Shown here piece by piece: positions 1 through 9,948 of a DNA stretch of 64,000 nt; within the stretch, counting starts at the first letter, position 1; every line of letters begins with the position of its first letter. The notes beneath the pieces were generated by a model. The model made no database searches. It saw only the letters and a program-made list of their open reading frames with translations, and was not told where the DNA came from. The stretch comes from Castellaniella caeni NBRC 101664 (GTDB taxonomy: Bacteria > Pseudomonadota > Gammaproteobacteria > Burkholderiales > Burkholderiaceae_B). The position numbers and the translations under genes were made by a program. The stretch is from NCBI RefSeq assembly GCF_001592225.1, contig NZ_BCWN01000003.1, positions 162,361 through 226,360 of the forward strand. The letters are read 5' to 3'.

Positions 1-551
1 GTGAGCGTGAGCAGATTGTGGTGGATGCGAATGGTGCGCTCACCCAGCACCTTGAGCGAGGAATGGAGCAGCAGATCGAGGCTGCGGTTGACGGCGCCCT
101 CGGTGGAATTTTCGACCGGCACCATGCCGACGTCCGCCTGGCCCGCCTCGACGGCGCGAAAGACTTCGTCGAACGATTCGCAGCGCAGGCCCGTGATGGC
201 CCGACCGAAGTGCTCGTAGGCCGCCTGCTCGGAAAACGAGCCCTGCGGCCCCAGGAAGGCCACCGTCAGCATGCTTTCGAGCCCGCGACAGGCGGAGATC
301 ACCTGGCCCCATACGGCAGCCACGGCGGCCTCGGGCAGCGGCCCGGGATTGAGGGTCTGCAGGCGACGGATGATGAGCGCTTCACGTTCGGGCTTGAGGA
401 TGGGCCCGGCGGCGTCGAAGCGCTTCTTGACCTCGCCCACCTGCAAGGCCGCCTGGGCGCGCTGGTTGAGCAACTGCAGGATCTGCTCGTCGAGCGAGTC
501 GATCTGTGCCCGCAGCGGTTCGAGGCTGGCCTGCAAGCTGGGCTCAGCCAT
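1..551 (-). CDS. pheA: Chorismate mutase / prephenate dehydratase, 3' end cut by window edge
   Basis: Bifunctional P-protein of phenylalanine synthesis: chorismate to prephenate, then prephenate to phenylpyruvate. The visible 183 residues hold the whole AroQ-type mutase helix bundle (about residues 8-95) and the start of the dehydratase domain, beginning near residue 101 with [16 protein letters not shown] and containing [18 protein letters not shown]. The ATG (551-549) lies inside the end of serC, and the two frames overlap by 8 bp, so translation is probably coupled. The C-terminal dehydratase part and any ACT domain lie outside the window. The serC-pheA order behind gyrA is typical of Bordetella relatives. 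Confidence 0.95.
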   Translation of the reverse strand, partial: MAEPSLQASLEPLRAQIDSLDEQILQLLNQRAQAALQVGEVKKRFDAAGPILKPEREALIIRRLQTLNPGPLPEAAVAAVWGQVISACRGLESMLTVAFLGPQGSFSEQAAYEHFGRAITGLRCESFDEVFRAVEAGQADVGMVPVENSTEGAVNRSLDLLLHSSLKVLGERTIRIHHNLLTL

Positions 552-1674
552 GGCGGGCCTCGAAATCGCGCAAGAAGGCGATGAGCGCCCGCACCCCTTC
601 GAGGGGCATGGCGTTGTACAGCGATGCGCGCATGCCGCCCACCGACTTGTGGCCCTTGAGCGCCAGCAGCCCGGCGGCTTCGGATTCGGCCAGGAAGGCG
701 GCGTTGAGCGATTCGTCGCGCAGGAAGAAGGGGATGTTCATGCGCGAGCGCACTGCCGGCTGGATGCGGTTCTCGTACAGCGCAGAGCCATCCAGGTACT
801 GGTACAGGGCTTGCGACTTTTGTGCGCTGGCGGCATCCATGGCGGCCACGCCGCCGTGGCGCAGCAGCCACTTGAACACCAGGCCGGCCATGTAGATGGC
901 ATAGGTGGGCGGCGTGTTGAACATGGAGTCGGCCCCGGCCACATTGCTGTAGTCGAAGACCGAGGGGCACTGTGCCGACGCATGACCGATGAGATCTTTG
1001 CGCACGAACACCAGCGTGACGCCCGCCGGGCCGGCGTTTTTCTGCGCCCCGGCATAGACCAGGCCCAGGCGCGAGAAATCGATGGGCCGCGACAGGATGT
1101 TGGAGGACATGTCGGCCACCAACGGTACTTCGGGCGCCCCCAGCGCGGCCATGTCCGGCATGACGGCCTGTTCGACCCCGCCGATCGTCTCGTTGGCGCA
1201 CAGGTGCAGATAAGCGGCATCGGCGCGCACTTTCCACTGGGATTGCGCGGGCAGCCAGCACCAGTCGCCGTAGCGGCGACCATCGAATTCGGCCGCGCCC
1301 TCGGCGCTGGCCGCCACGGCGATGTCGCCGTAGCGCTTGGCTTCGTTGAATGATTTGCGTGCCCAGTGGCCACTGAGCACGTAGTCGGCGCGGCCACTGC
1401 CGTTGCGCCCGATGAGGTTCAGGGGGACGAGGGCATTTTGCGCCGAGGCCCCCCCCTGCATGAACAGCACCTCGAAGTCGTCCGGCACGGCCAGCAAGGC
1501 GCGCAGATCGGCCTCGGCCTCGTCGCGGATGCGGCTGTAGTGCTTGCCCCGATGGCTCATTTCCATCACGGAGGTGCCACTGCCCTGCCAATCGCACATG
1601 TCGGCAGCCGCCTGCTGCAAGACTTCAAGAGGCAAAGTGGACGGGCCTGCAGCGAAATTCCAGGGGCGATTCAT
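544..1674 (-). CDS. serC: Phosphoserine aminotransferase
   Basis: PLP enzyme of serine synthesis converting 3-phosphohydroxypyruvate to phosphoserine with glutamate; the family also acts on the analogous substrate in PLP (vitamin B6) synthesis. The 376-residue protein has the expected length. It starts [15 protein letters not shown], the classic SerC opening, and carries the PLP-lysine segment [11 protein letters not shown] and the C-terminal [15 protein letters not shown]. It sits 9 bp after gyrA on the same strand and overlaps pheA by 8 bp, so gyrA-serC-pheA may share transcription. Confidence 0.97.
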   Translation of the reverse strand: MNRPWNFAAGPSTLPLEVLQQAAADMCDWQGSGTSVMEMSHRGKHYSRIRDEAEADLRALLAVPDDFEVLFMQGGASAQNALVPLNLIGRNGSGRADYVLSGHWARKSFNEAKRYGDIAVAASAEGAAEFDGRRYGDWCWLPAQSQWKVRADAAYLHLCANETIGGVEQAVMPDMAALGAPEVPLVADMSSNILSRPIDFSRLGLVYAGAQKNAGPAGVTLVFVRKDLIGHASAQCPSVFDYSNVAGADSMFNTPPTYAIYMAGLVFKWLLRHGGVAAMDAASAQKSQALYQYLDGSALYENRIQPAVRSRMNIPFFLRDESLNAAFLAESEAAGLLALKGHKSVGGMRASLYNAMPLEGVRALIAFLRDFEARHG

Positions 1675-1683
1675 GAAGAGTCC

Positions 1684-4398
1684 TTAGGAAAGGGAGGAAT
1701 CATCCGGCGTGTCGTCTGTCGGCGCCGCGCCAGAACCGGGATGGCCATTGGCGCCATCCGTATCAGAGCCTGCATCCGGCGCGGGGTTCGCGTCGGTGGT
1801 GTCGTCATCGGCGCCGTCTTCGTCGTCGGCATCGCTTTCCGCCACGCGGCGCACGCCCGACAGGCGGCTGTCCTCATCGACGTTGATGAGCGTGACGCCC
1901 TGGGTGGCGCGACCCATCTCGCGGATTTCGGCAACGCGCGTACGCACCAGCACGCCGCCGGTGGTGATGAGCATGATTTCGTCTTCAGGCTGCACCAGCA
2001 CGGCACTGACCACCTTGCCATTGCGCGCGGAGGTCTGGATGGCGATCATGCCCTTGGTGCCGCGCCCGTGGCGCGTGTACTCGACGATGGAGGTGCGCTT
2101 GCCATAGCCGTTTTCGGTGGCCGTCAGCACACTTTGGCTTTCGTCCTCGGCCACCAGCAGCGCGATCACCGCCTGGCCGTCTTCGAGCGACATGCCGCGC
2201 ACGCCGCGCGCCGCCCGGCCCATCGGACGGACGTCGTTTTCATCGAAGCGCACGGCCTTGCCCGCGTCGGAGAACAGCATGACGTCGTGCTTGCCATCGG
2301 TGAGGTCGGCGCCCACCAGGAAGTCGCCCTCGTCCAGGCCCACGGCGATGATGCCGGCCTTGCGCGGATTGGAGAAGTCGGACAGCGGGGTTTTCTTGAC
2401 CGTGCCGCGCGAGGTGGCCATGAAGACGAACTGGTCTTCGCTGAAGGCCTTGACCGTGAGCACGGCGGTGATGGTTTCGCCGTCGACCAGCGGGAACATG
2501 TTGACGATGGGCCGGCCGCGCGAGTTGCGCGACCCCTGGGGGACTTCCCAGACCTTGAGCCAGTACACGCGGCCGCGGTCGGAGAAGCACAGGAGGTAAT
2601 CGTGCGTGTTGGCGATGAAGAGCTGGTCGATCCAGTCGTCATCTTTCATGGTGGTGGCCTGCTTGCCGCGTCCGCCGCGCTTTTGCGAGCGGTATTCGGA
2701 CAGCGGCTGGCTCTTGATATAGCCGCTGCGCGAGAGCGTCACCACCATGTCCATGGGAGTGATGAGGTCTTCGGTTTCAAGCTCGGTGGCGTTGAATTCG
2801 ATCTCGGAGCGGCGCGGATCGCGGGCCGGGTCGGAGAATTCGGCGCGCACGGCCTGCAGCTCGTCGCCAATGATGGTGGTGACGCGCTCGGGGCGCGCCA
2901 GGATGTCGAGCAGATCGGCGATGGTGTCCATGATGTCGCGATATTCGCCGACGATCTTGTCCTGTTCGAGGCCCGTGAGGCGCTGCAGGCGCATGTTGAG
3001 GATTTCTTGCGCCTGCACTTCGGACAGGCGGTACTGGCCGTCGTCCTGCAGACCATAGCGGGGTTCGAGCCCCTCGGGCCGATAGGCCGCGCGTCCGCCC
3101 GAGGCCACGTTGGCGTCGGCGCGCAGCAGCATTTCGCGCACCAGGGAGGAATCCCAGGTGCGATCCATCAGGCCTTGGCGCGCCACCGGCGGGGTGGGTG
3201 CGGCCTTGATGATGGCGATGAAATCGTCGATGTTGGCCAGGGCGACGGCCAGGCCCTCGAGCACGTGGCCGCGCTCGCGCGCCTTGCGCAGCTGGAAGAT
3301 GGTGCGCCGCGTGACGACTTCGCGGCGGTGCTGCAGGAAATACTGCACCATCTGCTTGAGATTGAGCAGGCGCGGCTGGCCATCGACCAGCGCCACCATG
3401 TTCATGCCGAAGGTTTCTTGCAGCTGGGTGTTCTTGTACAGATTGTTGAGCACCACCTCGGGCACTTCGCCGCGCTTGAGTTCGATGACCAGGCGCATGC
3501 CGTCTTTGTCGGACTCGTCGCGGATGTCGGAGATGCCGTCGATCTTCTTTTCGTTGACCAGTTCGGCGATGCGCTCTTGCAGGGTTTTCTTGTTGACCTG
3601 ATACGGGATGGCATCGACCACGATGGCCTGGCGGCTGCCGTGCGGCAGGTCTTCGAAGTGGGCCTTGGCGCGCATGATGACGCGGCCGCGGCCCGTGCGG
3701 TAGCCTTCGCGCACCCCGGCCATGCCGTAGATGATGCCGCCGGTGGGGAAGTCGGGCGCCGGGATGCGTTCGATGAGTTCGTCGATGGTGCAATCGGGAT
3801 TGCGCAGGCAATACAGGCAGCCCTCGACCACCTCGGACAGGTTGTGCGGCGGGATATTGGTGGCCATGCCCACGGCAATGCCGGCGCTGCCGTTGACCAG
3901 CAGATTGGGCAGGCGCGAAGGCAGCAGCAGCGGCTCTTGTTCGCTGCCATCGTAGTTGGGGCCGAAATCGACGGTGTCCTGGTCGATATCGGCCAGCAGT
4001 TCGTGGGCAATCTTGGCCAGGCGCACCTCGGTGTAGCGCATGGCCGCCGCGTTGTCGCCGTCGATGGAGCCGAAGTTGCCCTGGCCGTCGACCAGCATGT
4101 AGCGCAGTGAAAAATCTTGTGCCATACGCACGATGGTGTCGTAGACCGCGGTATCGCCGTGGGGGTGATACTTACCGATGACGTCACCGACGATACGGGC
4201 CGACTTCTTGTACGAGCGGTTCCAGTCGTTGTTGAGCTCGTGCATGGCAAACAGCACGCGCCGGTGAACTGGCTTGAGGCCATCGCGCACGTCGGGCAAG
4301 GCACGCCCCACGATCACGCTCATGGCGTAATCGAGATAGCTGCGGCGCATCTCGTCTTCTAGCGAAATGGGCAATGTCTCTTTAGCGAAGGATTCCAT
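1684..4398 (-). CDS. gyrA: DNA gyrase subunit A
   Basis: Breaking-rejoining subunit of type II topoisomerase gyrase, 904 residues. The catalytic tyrosine is Tyr122 in [11 protein letters not shown]. The quinolone-determining loop reads [10 protein letters not shown], so residue 83 is Thr and residue 87 Asp; Thr83 is a normal variant in many proteobacteria. The GyrA box QKRGGRG needed for DNA wrapping is present, followed by the beta-pinwheel repeats. The last 50 or so residues are a disordered Asp/Pro/Gly-rich acidic tail. The ATG at 4398 was chosen because [29 protein letters not shown] matches the family N-terminus (quoted in part: [15 protein letters not shown]); the frame stays open upstream without homology. 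Confidence 0.98.
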   Translation of the reverse strand: MESFAKETLPISLEDEMRRSYLDYAMSVIVGRALPDVRDGLKPVHRRVLFAMHELNNDWNRSYKKSARIVGDVIGKYHPHGDTAVYDTIVRMAQDFSLRYMLVDGQGNFGSIDGDNAAAMRYTEVRLAKIAHELLADIDQDTVDFGPNYDGSEQEPLLLPSRLPNLLVNGSAGIAVGMATNIPPHNLSEVVEGCLYCLRNPDCTIDELIERIPAPDFPTGGIIYGMAGVREGYRTGRGRVIMRAKAHFEDLPHGSRQAIVVDAIPYQVNKKTLQERIAELVNEKKIDGISDIRDESDKDGMRLVIELKRGEVPEVVLNNLYKNTQLQETFGMNMVALVDGQPRLLNLKQMVQYFLQHRREVVTRRTIFQLRKARERGHVLEGLAVALANIDDFIAIIKAAPTPPVARQGLMDRTWDSSLVREMLLRADANVASGGRAAYRPEGLEPRYGLQDDGQYRLSEVQAQEILNMRLQRLTGLEQDKIVGEYRDIMDTIADLLDILARPERVTTIIGDELQAVRAEFSDPARDPRRSEIEFNATELETEDLITPMDMVVTLSRSGYIKSQPLSEYRSQKRGGRGKQATTMKDDDWIDQLFIANTHDYLLCFSDRGRVYWLKVWEVPQGSRNSRGRPIVNMFPLVDGETITAVLTVKAFSEDQFVFMATSRGTVKKTPLSDFSNPRKAGIIAVGLDEGDFLVGADLTDGKHDVMLFSDAGKAVRFDENDVRPMGRAARGVRGMSLEDGQAVIALLVAEDESQSVLTATENGYGKRTSIVEYTRHGRGTKGMIAIQTSARNGKVVSAVLVQPEDEIMLITTGGVLVRTRVAEIREMGRATQGVTLINVDEDSRLSGVRRVAESDADDEDGADDDTTDANPAPDAGSDTDGANGHPGSGAAPTDDTPDDSSLS

Positions 4399-4779
4399 GG
4401 TTTCGTCCGAAAGCTGCAGGCGTAAAACAAGTCTGGGCCAACCGCTGATTCTATCATCCACCCTCGGACAGCATGGTTTTGCCGGTATTCCGGGCATTCG
4501 GCCCGGGCGCGGGGCACGGCCGGGCAAATCCGCCAGGCGTTGCAAAAATCCCACAGGCTGGCGCTCCCCCCGGGAGAAATCGCGCCCAGAGCGGCCACAC
4601 ACGCCCGAACACTTAACCAGGCCCTGGAAAATGCCTTAAGATTTCGGCTAACACGCATCAAACCCAGCGCAATTCATAGTTTCCGAACTGGACATTGCTA
4701 TACTGGAAACGTTCTTTCAGATATGCGGCGGGGGTTCGCTGCGGTCACTTTCAAGCATCATGCTCAAACGAGGAGAAAC
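4399..4779. promoter_or_regulatory. Divergent gyrA / ompA intergenic region
   Basis: This 381-bp gap between divergent genes has no convincing ORF. For gyrA (minus) a TAGAAT -10-like hexamer lies at 4448-4453 with no good -35. For ompA (plus) the best -10 is TATACT at 4699-4704, about 75 bp before the ATG, also with a poor -35. A strong Shine-Dalgarno AGGAGA at 4771-4776 precedes the ompA ATG. Promoter assignments are weak inferences. Confidence 0.35.
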
Positions 4780-5349
4780 ATGAACAAACCCTCCAAAATC
4801 GCTATTGGACTCGCCATCGCAGCCATGGCCGCCGTCGGTACTGCGTCGGCTTCCGACAACTGGACCAACGTTGACGGCCACGTCTGGAAAGATGCCAGCG
4901 GCGAAAACTGCTGGCGCGATGCTTTCTGGACGCCCGCTACCGCCGCCGAAGGCTGCGGCAAGCCCGTCGCCGAAGCGCCCGTCGTCGCCCCGACCGCCAG
5001 CAAGGTCGTCCTCAATGCCGACACGTTCTTCGACTTCGACAAGTCCAACCTGAAGCCCGAAGGCAAGCAGGTGCTCGACCAAGTCGCCCAACAAGCCCAG
5101 TCGATCAACCTCGAAACCATCATCGCCGTGGGTTACACCGACTCCATCGGCACGGTGGCCTACAACCTCAAGCTGTCCGATCGCCGTGCCGCTTCGGTCA
5201 AGCAATACCTGATCAGCCAAGGCGTGCCCGCTGACCGCATCTACACCGAAGGCAAGGGCAAGGCCGATCCGGTCGCCACCAACAAGACCCGTGAAGGTCG
5301 CGCGCAAAACCGCCGCGTGGAAATCGAAATCGTCGGCACCCGCAAGTAA
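4780..5349 (+). CDS. ompA: OmpA-family outer membrane/peptidoglycan-binding protein
   Basis: The 189-residue exported protein has a Sec signal peptide (about residues 1-25, cut near ASA-SDN). A short conserved stretch ENCWRDAFWTPATAAEGCG follows, typical of the small Bordetella-type OmpA. The rest (about 75-186) is the OmpA C-terminal domain with VGYTDSIGTVAYNLKLSDRRA, which carries the Asp and Arg that hold diaminopimelate of peptidoglycan. There is no N-terminal eight-stranded barrel like that of E. coli OmpA. The start is fixed by AGGAGA 3 bp upstream. A hairpin terminator follows the stop. Confidence 0.9.
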   Translation: MNKPSKIAIGLAIAAMAAVGTASASDNWTNVDGHVWKDASGENCWRDAFWTPATAAEGCGKPVAEAPVVAPTASKVVLNADTFFDFDKSNLKPEGKQVLDQVAQQAQSINLETIIAVGYTDSIGTVAYNLKLSDRRAASVKQYLISQGVPADRIYTEGKGKADPVATNKTREGRAQNRRVEIEIVGTRK

Positions 5350-5367
5350 TTCGGTTCACCGCACGAA

Positions 5368-5391
5368 ACGGCCATGCTGCGGCATGGCCGT
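5368..5391 (+). terminator. Stem-loop after ompA
   Basis: A perfect 10-bp inverted repeat (acggccatgc / gcatggccgt) with a TGCG loop begins 18 bp after the ompA stop. The following T-rich tract is short (tactt), so termination may be partial, but the position fits the end of a highly expressed single gene. Confidence 0.65.
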
Positions 5392-5443
5392 ACTTAGGGC
5401 TCCGCGCGTGCGGGGCCTTATTCATTTCTGGAGCCCACACCGC

Positions 5444-6151
5444 ATGCAAACCGCCAACGTCAACCAAGCCGAACTCGACAAGTTCGGCGCACTCGCCTCC
5501 AGCTGGTGGGACCCGCAAGGCGAGCTGAAAACCCTGCACGACATCAACCCGCTGCGCCTGGGCTGGATTCGCACCCAGGCGGGCACGCTGGCGGGCTGCC
5601 GGGTGCTGGACGTCGGCTGCGGCGGCGGCTTGCTGGCCGAGGCCATGGCAGCCGAAGGCGCCCAGGTCACGGGCATCGACCTCGCCCAGCAATCGCTGCA
5701 GATCGCCCGCCTGCACGGACACGAATCGGGGGTGCGGGTGCACTACGAGTGCATCAGCGCCGAAGACCACGCGCAGCAGCAGGCCGGGCAGTACGATCTG
5801 GTCACCTGCATGGAACTGCTCGAACACGTGCCCGATCCCGCAGCCATCGTGCGCGCCTGCGCCCAGCTGGTGCGCCCCGGCGGGCTGGTCTGCTTCTCGA
5901 CCCTGAACCGCAACGCCAAATCGTTCCTGCTCGCCATCGTGGCGGCGGAATACATCTTGCGCATGGTGCCGCGGGGCACCCACAGCTACGAGCAGTTCAT
6001 CACCCCCAGCGAGCTGGCGGTCGCCGCGCGCCAGGCCGGGCTCGAGGTCAGCGCCGTCAACGGCCTGCAGTACCTGCCCCTCACCCGGCAATATCAGGTG
6101 TCCTCTGACGCCGGGGTCAACTACCTGATGGCGGCACGCCGCCCGGAATGA
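5444..6151 (+). CDS. ubiG: Ubiquinone biosynthesis O-methyltransferase
   Basis: SAM-dependent enzyme carrying out the two O-methylations of ubiquinone synthesis. The 235-residue protein matches the family length. It starts MQTANVNQAELDKFGALASSWWDP, like UbiG (the F-x-x-x-A-x-x-WWDP block is diagnostic), and has the SAM motif I VLDVGCGGGLLAEAMA. The ATG at 5444 has GGAG about 10 bp upstream. The stop overlaps the gph start (ATGA), so the two genes are translationally coupled. Confidence 0.95.
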   Translation: MQTANVNQAELDKFGALASSWWDPQGELKTLHDINPLRLGWIRTQAGTLAGCRVLDVGCGGGLLAEAMAAEGAQVTGIDLAQQSLQIARLHGHESGVRVHYECISAEDHAQQQAGQYDLVTCMELLEHVPDPAAIVRACAQLVRPGGLVCFSTLNRNAKSFLLAIVAAEYILRMVPRGTHSYEQFITPSELAVAARQAGLEVSAVNGLQYLPLTRQYQVSSDAGVNYLMAARRPE

Positions 6152-6834
6152 ACGCCATGTCCCCGCTGATCTTGTTCGACTTCGACGGCACGCTGGCCGA
6201 CACCGCCCCCGACCTCGCCGCCGCCGCCAACCGGCAACGCACGCGCCAGGGGCTGGCGCCCCTGCCCTACGAGGCCTTGCGGCCCCATGCCTCGCATGGC
6301 GCGCGCGGCCTGCTGAAGGCCGCGCTCGACCTGAACCCGGACGACGACGCCTACCCGCGCGTCCGGCAGCAGTTTCTGGACGACTACGCCCAAGCCATGC
6401 TGGTACACACCCAACTGTTTCCAGGGGTGGCCGAACTGATCGAGCAGCTGGCCCGGCAGGCGCTGGCCTGGGGCATCGTTACCAACAAGGTCGAGGCATT
6501 GGCCTTGCCCATCGTGCGGCACTTCGGGCTGGACGCGCGCTGCGCGGTCACCGTGGGCGGCGACACAACCCCGCACACCAAGCCCCACCCCGAACCCCTG
6601 CTCTACGCGGCACGCCAGGTGGGCGCGCGCCCCGAGCACTGCATCTACATCGGCGACGACGCGCGCGACATCCAGGCGGGCAAGGCCGCCGGCATGGCCA
6701 CCGTGGCCGCCGCCTACGGCTATTGCGCGGACGATCCGGCCAGCTGGCAGGCGGACATCATCGCCCGCTCGCCCGCCGACCTCTGGCCCATCATCCAGCG
6801 TTGGCAACAGCGCGATACGAACCCGCCGCGGTAA
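6148..6834 (+). CDS. gph: Phosphoglycolate phosphatase (HAD family)
   Basis: Removes phosphate from 2-phosphoglycolate. The 228 residues hold HAD motif [10 protein letters not shown] near the N-terminus, motif [17 protein letters not shown], and the acidic motif [10 protein letters not shown]. It follows ubiG with a 4-bp overlap, the arrangement found in Bordetella relatives. A second ATG 9 bp downstream ([12 protein letters not shown]) is an equally plausible start. The 3' end overlaps the convergent sstT by 44 bp. Confidence 0.9.
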   Translation: MNAMSPLILFDFDGTLADTAPDLAAAANRQRTRQGLAPLPYEALRPHASHGARGLLKAALDLNPDDDAYPRVRQQFLDDYAQAMLVHTQLFPGVAELIEQLARQALAWGIVTNKVEALALPIVRHFGLDARCAVTVGGDTTPHTKPHPEPLLYAARQVGARPEHCIYIGDDARDIQAGKAAGMATVAAAYGYCADDPASWQADIIARSPADLWPIIQRWQQRDTNPPR

Positions 6835-8023
6835 ACAGCACGTCGGTGGACGAGTTGAGCGCCGTCTCGGCGGAATCCTGCAACACACCGATGATGAAAC
6901 CCACGCCAACGACCTGCATCGCCAGGTCGTTGGAAATGCCGAACAGGCTGCAGGCCACGGGAATCAGCAGCAAAGAGCCGCCCGCCACGCCCGAGGCGCC
7001 ACAGGCACAGACCGCCGCCACGATGCTCAGCAGCAAGGCGGTGAAAAAATCCACCGAAACCCCCAGGGTGTTGACGGCGGCCAGCGTGAGCACCGTGATG
7101 GTGATGGCGGCGCCCGCCATGTTGATGGTGGCGCCCAGCGGAATCGACACTGAATAGGTGTCTTCTTCCAGACCCAGTTTTTCGCACAGCGCCATATTGA
7201 CGGGGATATTGGCCGCCGAGCTGCGCGTGAAGAACGCTGTCACGCCGGATTCGCGCAGGCAGGTGAAGACCAGGGGATACGGGTTGGCGCGGAGGCGCGA
7301 GAACACGATCAGCGGATTGACCACCAGCGCGACGAACACCATGCAGCCCAACAGCACGGCCAGCAGGCGCACGTAGTCCAGCAGGGATGCGAAGCCTGTT
7401 TCCGCGATGGTGGCGGCCACCAGGCCGAAGATGCCGATGGGCGCCATGCGGATGACGATGCGCACGATGTACGACAGGCCCAGTGACAGGTCGGACATGA
7501 CGTTCTTGGTGGAGCCATGCGCATGGCGCAGGGCGATGCCCAGGCCCACGGCCCAGGCGAGAATGCCGATGTAGTTGGCCTCCAGCAGCGCGTGTACCGG
7601 ATTGTCCACCACGCTCATGAGCAGGTTGCGCAGCACCTCGATGACGCCGCTGGGCGGATTCAGCGTCGAGTCGCCCAGCTGCAGCTGGATCGTCAGCGGA
7701 AACAGGAAGCTGGCGCCCACGGCCACCACGGCGGCGGCGAACGTGCCCACCAGATACAGGATCAGGATGGGGCCCAGCTGCGTCTTGGCCCCCTTCTGGT
7801 GGTTGGCGATGGAGGCGGCCACCAGGACGAACACCAGCAGAGGCGCGATCGATTTCAGCGCCGTGACGAACAGATTGCCCAGCAGGCTGACCGCGCGCGC
7901 GGCATCCGGCGAGACGTAGGCCAGCACGACCCCCGCCACCAGGCCGATGACGATCTGCATGACCAAGCTGCCGTTGGTGACGAACTGAAGAAGAGGATTG
8001 GGTTTGGAGGCGGAAGACGCCAT
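6791..8023 (-). CDS. sstT: Serine/threonine:Na+ symporter
   Basis: The 410-residue inner-membrane carrier belongs to the dicarboxylate/amino acid:cation symporter (DAACS) family and imports serine and threonine with sodium. The sequence follows SstT closely, with hairpin HP1/TM7 features [20 protein letters not shown] and [13 protein letters not shown], and about eight transmembrane helices. An AAGGAG Shine-Dalgarno lies just before the ATG. Its 3' end runs 44 bp into gph on the other strand, so any read-through would be antisense to gph. Confidence 0.93.
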   Translation of the reverse strand: MASSASKPNPLLQFVTNGSLVMQIVIGLVAGVVLAYVSPDAARAVSLLGNLFVTALKSIAPLLVFVLVAASIANHQKGAKTQLGPILILYLVGTFAAAVVAVGASFLFPLTIQLQLGDSTLNPPSGVIEVLRNLLMSVVDNPVHALLEANYIGILAWAVGLGIALRHAHGSTKNVMSDLSLGLSYIVRIVIRMAPIGIFGLVAATIAETGFASLLDYVRLLAVLLGCMVFVALVVNPLIVFSRLRANPYPLVFTCLRESGVTAFFTRSSAANIPVNMALCEKLGLEEDTYSVSIPLGATINMAGAAITITVLTLAAVNTLGVSVDFFTALLLSIVAAVCACGASGVAGGSLLLIPVACSLFGISNDLAMQVVGVGFIIGVLQDSAETALNSSTDVLFTAAGSYRAVANAG

Positions 8024-8232
8024 CGGGAAGGCTCCTTGGTGAGTGTCCGGTCACGGACCAGGAAGATCAACACAATGCGCCTTGCCCAACATCTCGCGGA
8101 GAGAAACCCGTGCCCAACTGGAAATTGGAAATGGCCGCCATTCTACCTCGACAACGGCGCGGCCACGAATCGATAAAATGACGCATCCGCCCGGCGCTGG
8201 CCGGGCCCGCCCATTTTTTCACAAGGACACCC

Positions 8233-9222
8233 ATGGCTTCATCACCCATCCGCGTCGGCATCGCCGGTTACGGCAACCTGGGGCGCGGCGCACTGGCGGC
8301 CATCGCGCAGCAGCCCGACATGCACCTGGCAGGCGTCTTCTCGCGGCGCGCCCCGGCATCGCTGGCGCTGGCCGACCCCTCGGTGCCGGTGTGGTCGCTG
8401 GACGACGCCGCCGCCCACCGGCAGGACATCGACGTGCTGATCCTGTGCGGCGGCTCGAAAGACGATCTGCCGCAGCAAGGCCCCCGGCTGGCGCAATGGT
8501 TCACCACCATCGACAGCTACGACACCCACGCGCGCATCCCCCAGTATTTCGACGCCGTGGATCGCGCCGCCCGCGAGCACGGCACTCTGTCGATCCTGGC
8601 GGTGGGCTGGGATCCGGGCCTGTTTTCCATCAACCGGCTGATGGGCGAGGCCATCCTGCCCGCGGGCGCCACCTATACGTTCTGGGGCAAGGGGCTCAGC
8701 CAGGGGCATTCGGACGCCATTCGCCGCGTGCCCGGCGTGGCCGCGGGGGTGCAATACACGCTGCCCGTGCCCGCCGCGGTCGAGCGCGTCCGGGCGGGCG
8801 AACAGCCGCAGCTCAGTACCCGCGACAAACACACCCGCGAGTGCTTCGTCGTGCTGCAGGCCGGCGCCGACGCCGCCCAAGTGCGCCAGGCCATCGTCAC
8901 CATGCCCGACTACTTCGCCGACTACGACACCACGGTGCACTTCATCGACGCCGACACCCTGCGCCGCGAGCACGCGGGCATGCCCCACGGCGGCTTCGTC
9001 ATCCGCAGCGGCCAGTCGGGCGCGGGCGACCAGCAGGTGATGGAATACTCGCTGAAGCTCGCCAGCAACCCCGGATTCACCTCCAGCGTACTGGTGGCCT
9101 ATGCGCGCGCGGCCTGGCGCCTGAAGCGGGCGGGCGAAACCGGCGCCCGCACGGTGTTCGACGTCGCGCCCGGCCTGCTCTCACCCAAGTCGGCCGCCGA
9201 CCTGCGCCGCGAGCTGCTGTAG
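8233..9222 (+). CDS. ddh: meso-Diaminopimelate D-dehydrogenase
   Basis: NADPH-dependent enzyme that makes meso-diaminopimelate from tetrahydrodipicolinate in one step, bypassing the acylated routes of lysine and peptidoglycan synthesis. The 329 residues match the family (about 326). The N-terminal Rossmann motif is GIAGYGNLGRGA, the substrate region is WDPGLFSINRL and WGKGLSQGHSDAIRR, and the C-terminal hallmark is NPGFTSSVLVAYARA. An AAGGA site precedes the ATG. No other lysine genes are nearby. Confidence 0.93.
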   Translation: MASSPIRVGIAGYGNLGRGALAAIAQQPDMHLAGVFSRRAPASLALADPSVPVWSLDDAAAHRQDIDVLILCGGSKDDLPQQGPRLAQWFTTIDSYDTHARIPQYFDAVDRAAREHGTLSILAVGWDPGLFSINRLMGEAILPAGATYTFWGKGLSQGHSDAIRRVPGVAAGVQYTLPVPAAVERVRAGEQPQLSTRDKHTRECFVVLQAGADAAQVRQAIVTMPDYFADYDTTVHFIDADTLRREHAGMPHGGFVIRSGQSGAGDQQVMEYSLKLASNPGFTSSVLVAYARAAWRLKRAGETGARTVFDVAPGLLSPKSAADLRRELL

Positions 9223-9304
9223 GCGGCGCCGCGCAGCCCGCGCACGGTCTGGATTTGGAGTACCGTACAGAGAGTCTGTTCACGCACGTCCGTTGCCCAA
9301 GCCC

Positions 9305-9868
9305 ATGACATCCAGCCACCCTGCACCGTCTTCCATCCCGCACACGGCCCAGGCCATGATCGACTTCTGGCAGGAAGCGGGCCCGGCCAAGTGGTTCGCC
9401 AAGAGCGCGGCTTTCGACGCGGCCTTTCGCAGCCGCTTCTACGACGCGCACTACGCCGCCGCCCGGCAAGAGCTCGAAGACTGGCTGCGCCAGCCGCTGT
9501 CGGCCCTGGCGGTGATTCTGTTGCTGGATCAATACCCGCGCAATGCGTTTCGCGGCACGGGCCACATGTTCGCCACCGACGGCCTGGCCCTGGCCTATGC
9601 CCGGCGCAGCCTGCCGCTGCTCGACCAGATCGAGCCCGGCTTGCGCAACTTCGTCTGTCTGCCCTTCATGCACGCCGAAAGCCTGGCCGTCCAGGACGAG
9701 GCGCTGGCGCTGTACCAACAGCACGTGCCCGACTCCGTCCGCTGGGCCAACATGCACCGGGACATCATCGTGCGCTTTGGCCGTTTCCCGCACCGCAACG
9801 CCGCGCTGGGGCGCGCGACCACCCCTGAAGAACAGGCCTTTCTCGACGCGGGCGGGTTTGCCGGTTAA
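9305..9868 (+). CDS. DUF924 family protein
   Basis: The 187-residue soluble protein carries the full DUF924 domain: IDFWQEAGPAKWF near the start, then LLLDQYPRNAFRGTGHMFATD, FVCLPFMHAES and RFGRFPHRN. DUF924 is all-helical and TPR-like; its function is unknown. The ATG at 9305 is used; an in-frame TTG 12 bp upstream is possible, and neither has a clear Shine-Dalgarno. Single gene, with no informative neighbours. Confidence 0.85.
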   Translation: MTSSHPAPSSIPHTAQAMIDFWQEAGPAKWFAKSAAFDAAFRSRFYDAHYAAARQELEDWLRQPLSALAVILLLDQYPRNAFRGTGHMFATDGLALAYARRSLPLLDQIEPGLRNFVCLPFMHAESLAVQDEALALYQQHVPDSVRWANMHRDIIVRFGRFPHRNAALGRATTPEEQAFLDAGGFAG

Positions 9869-9906
9869 GGGTTGCTGTCGGTAAAGATGCCTCTGGCAGG
9901 CAACCC
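9869..9906. terminator. Possible hairpin between convergent genes
   Basis: GGGTTGC (9869-9875) pairs with GCAACCC (9900-9906) across a 24-nt loop, directly after the DUF924 stop and ahead of the convergent EamA gene. There is no T-tract, so this is a weak terminator candidate. Confidence 0.3.
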
Positions 9907-9948
9907 GCAGGTCACACGCACACCGGTGCAGGCCAGTCCAGGGACATA

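Noticed and set aside
1366..4110. Plus-strand open frame of 914 codons across gyrA
   Set aside because: It is an exact antisense shadow of gyrA in a GC-rich genome, with composition rich in Ala, Gly, His and Val and no domain; gyrA on the minus strand is unambiguous.
1684..4602. Extended GyrA starting 68 codons upstream
   Set aside because: The extension has no similarity to GyrA, whereas [12 protein letters not shown] at 4398 matches the normal N-terminus.
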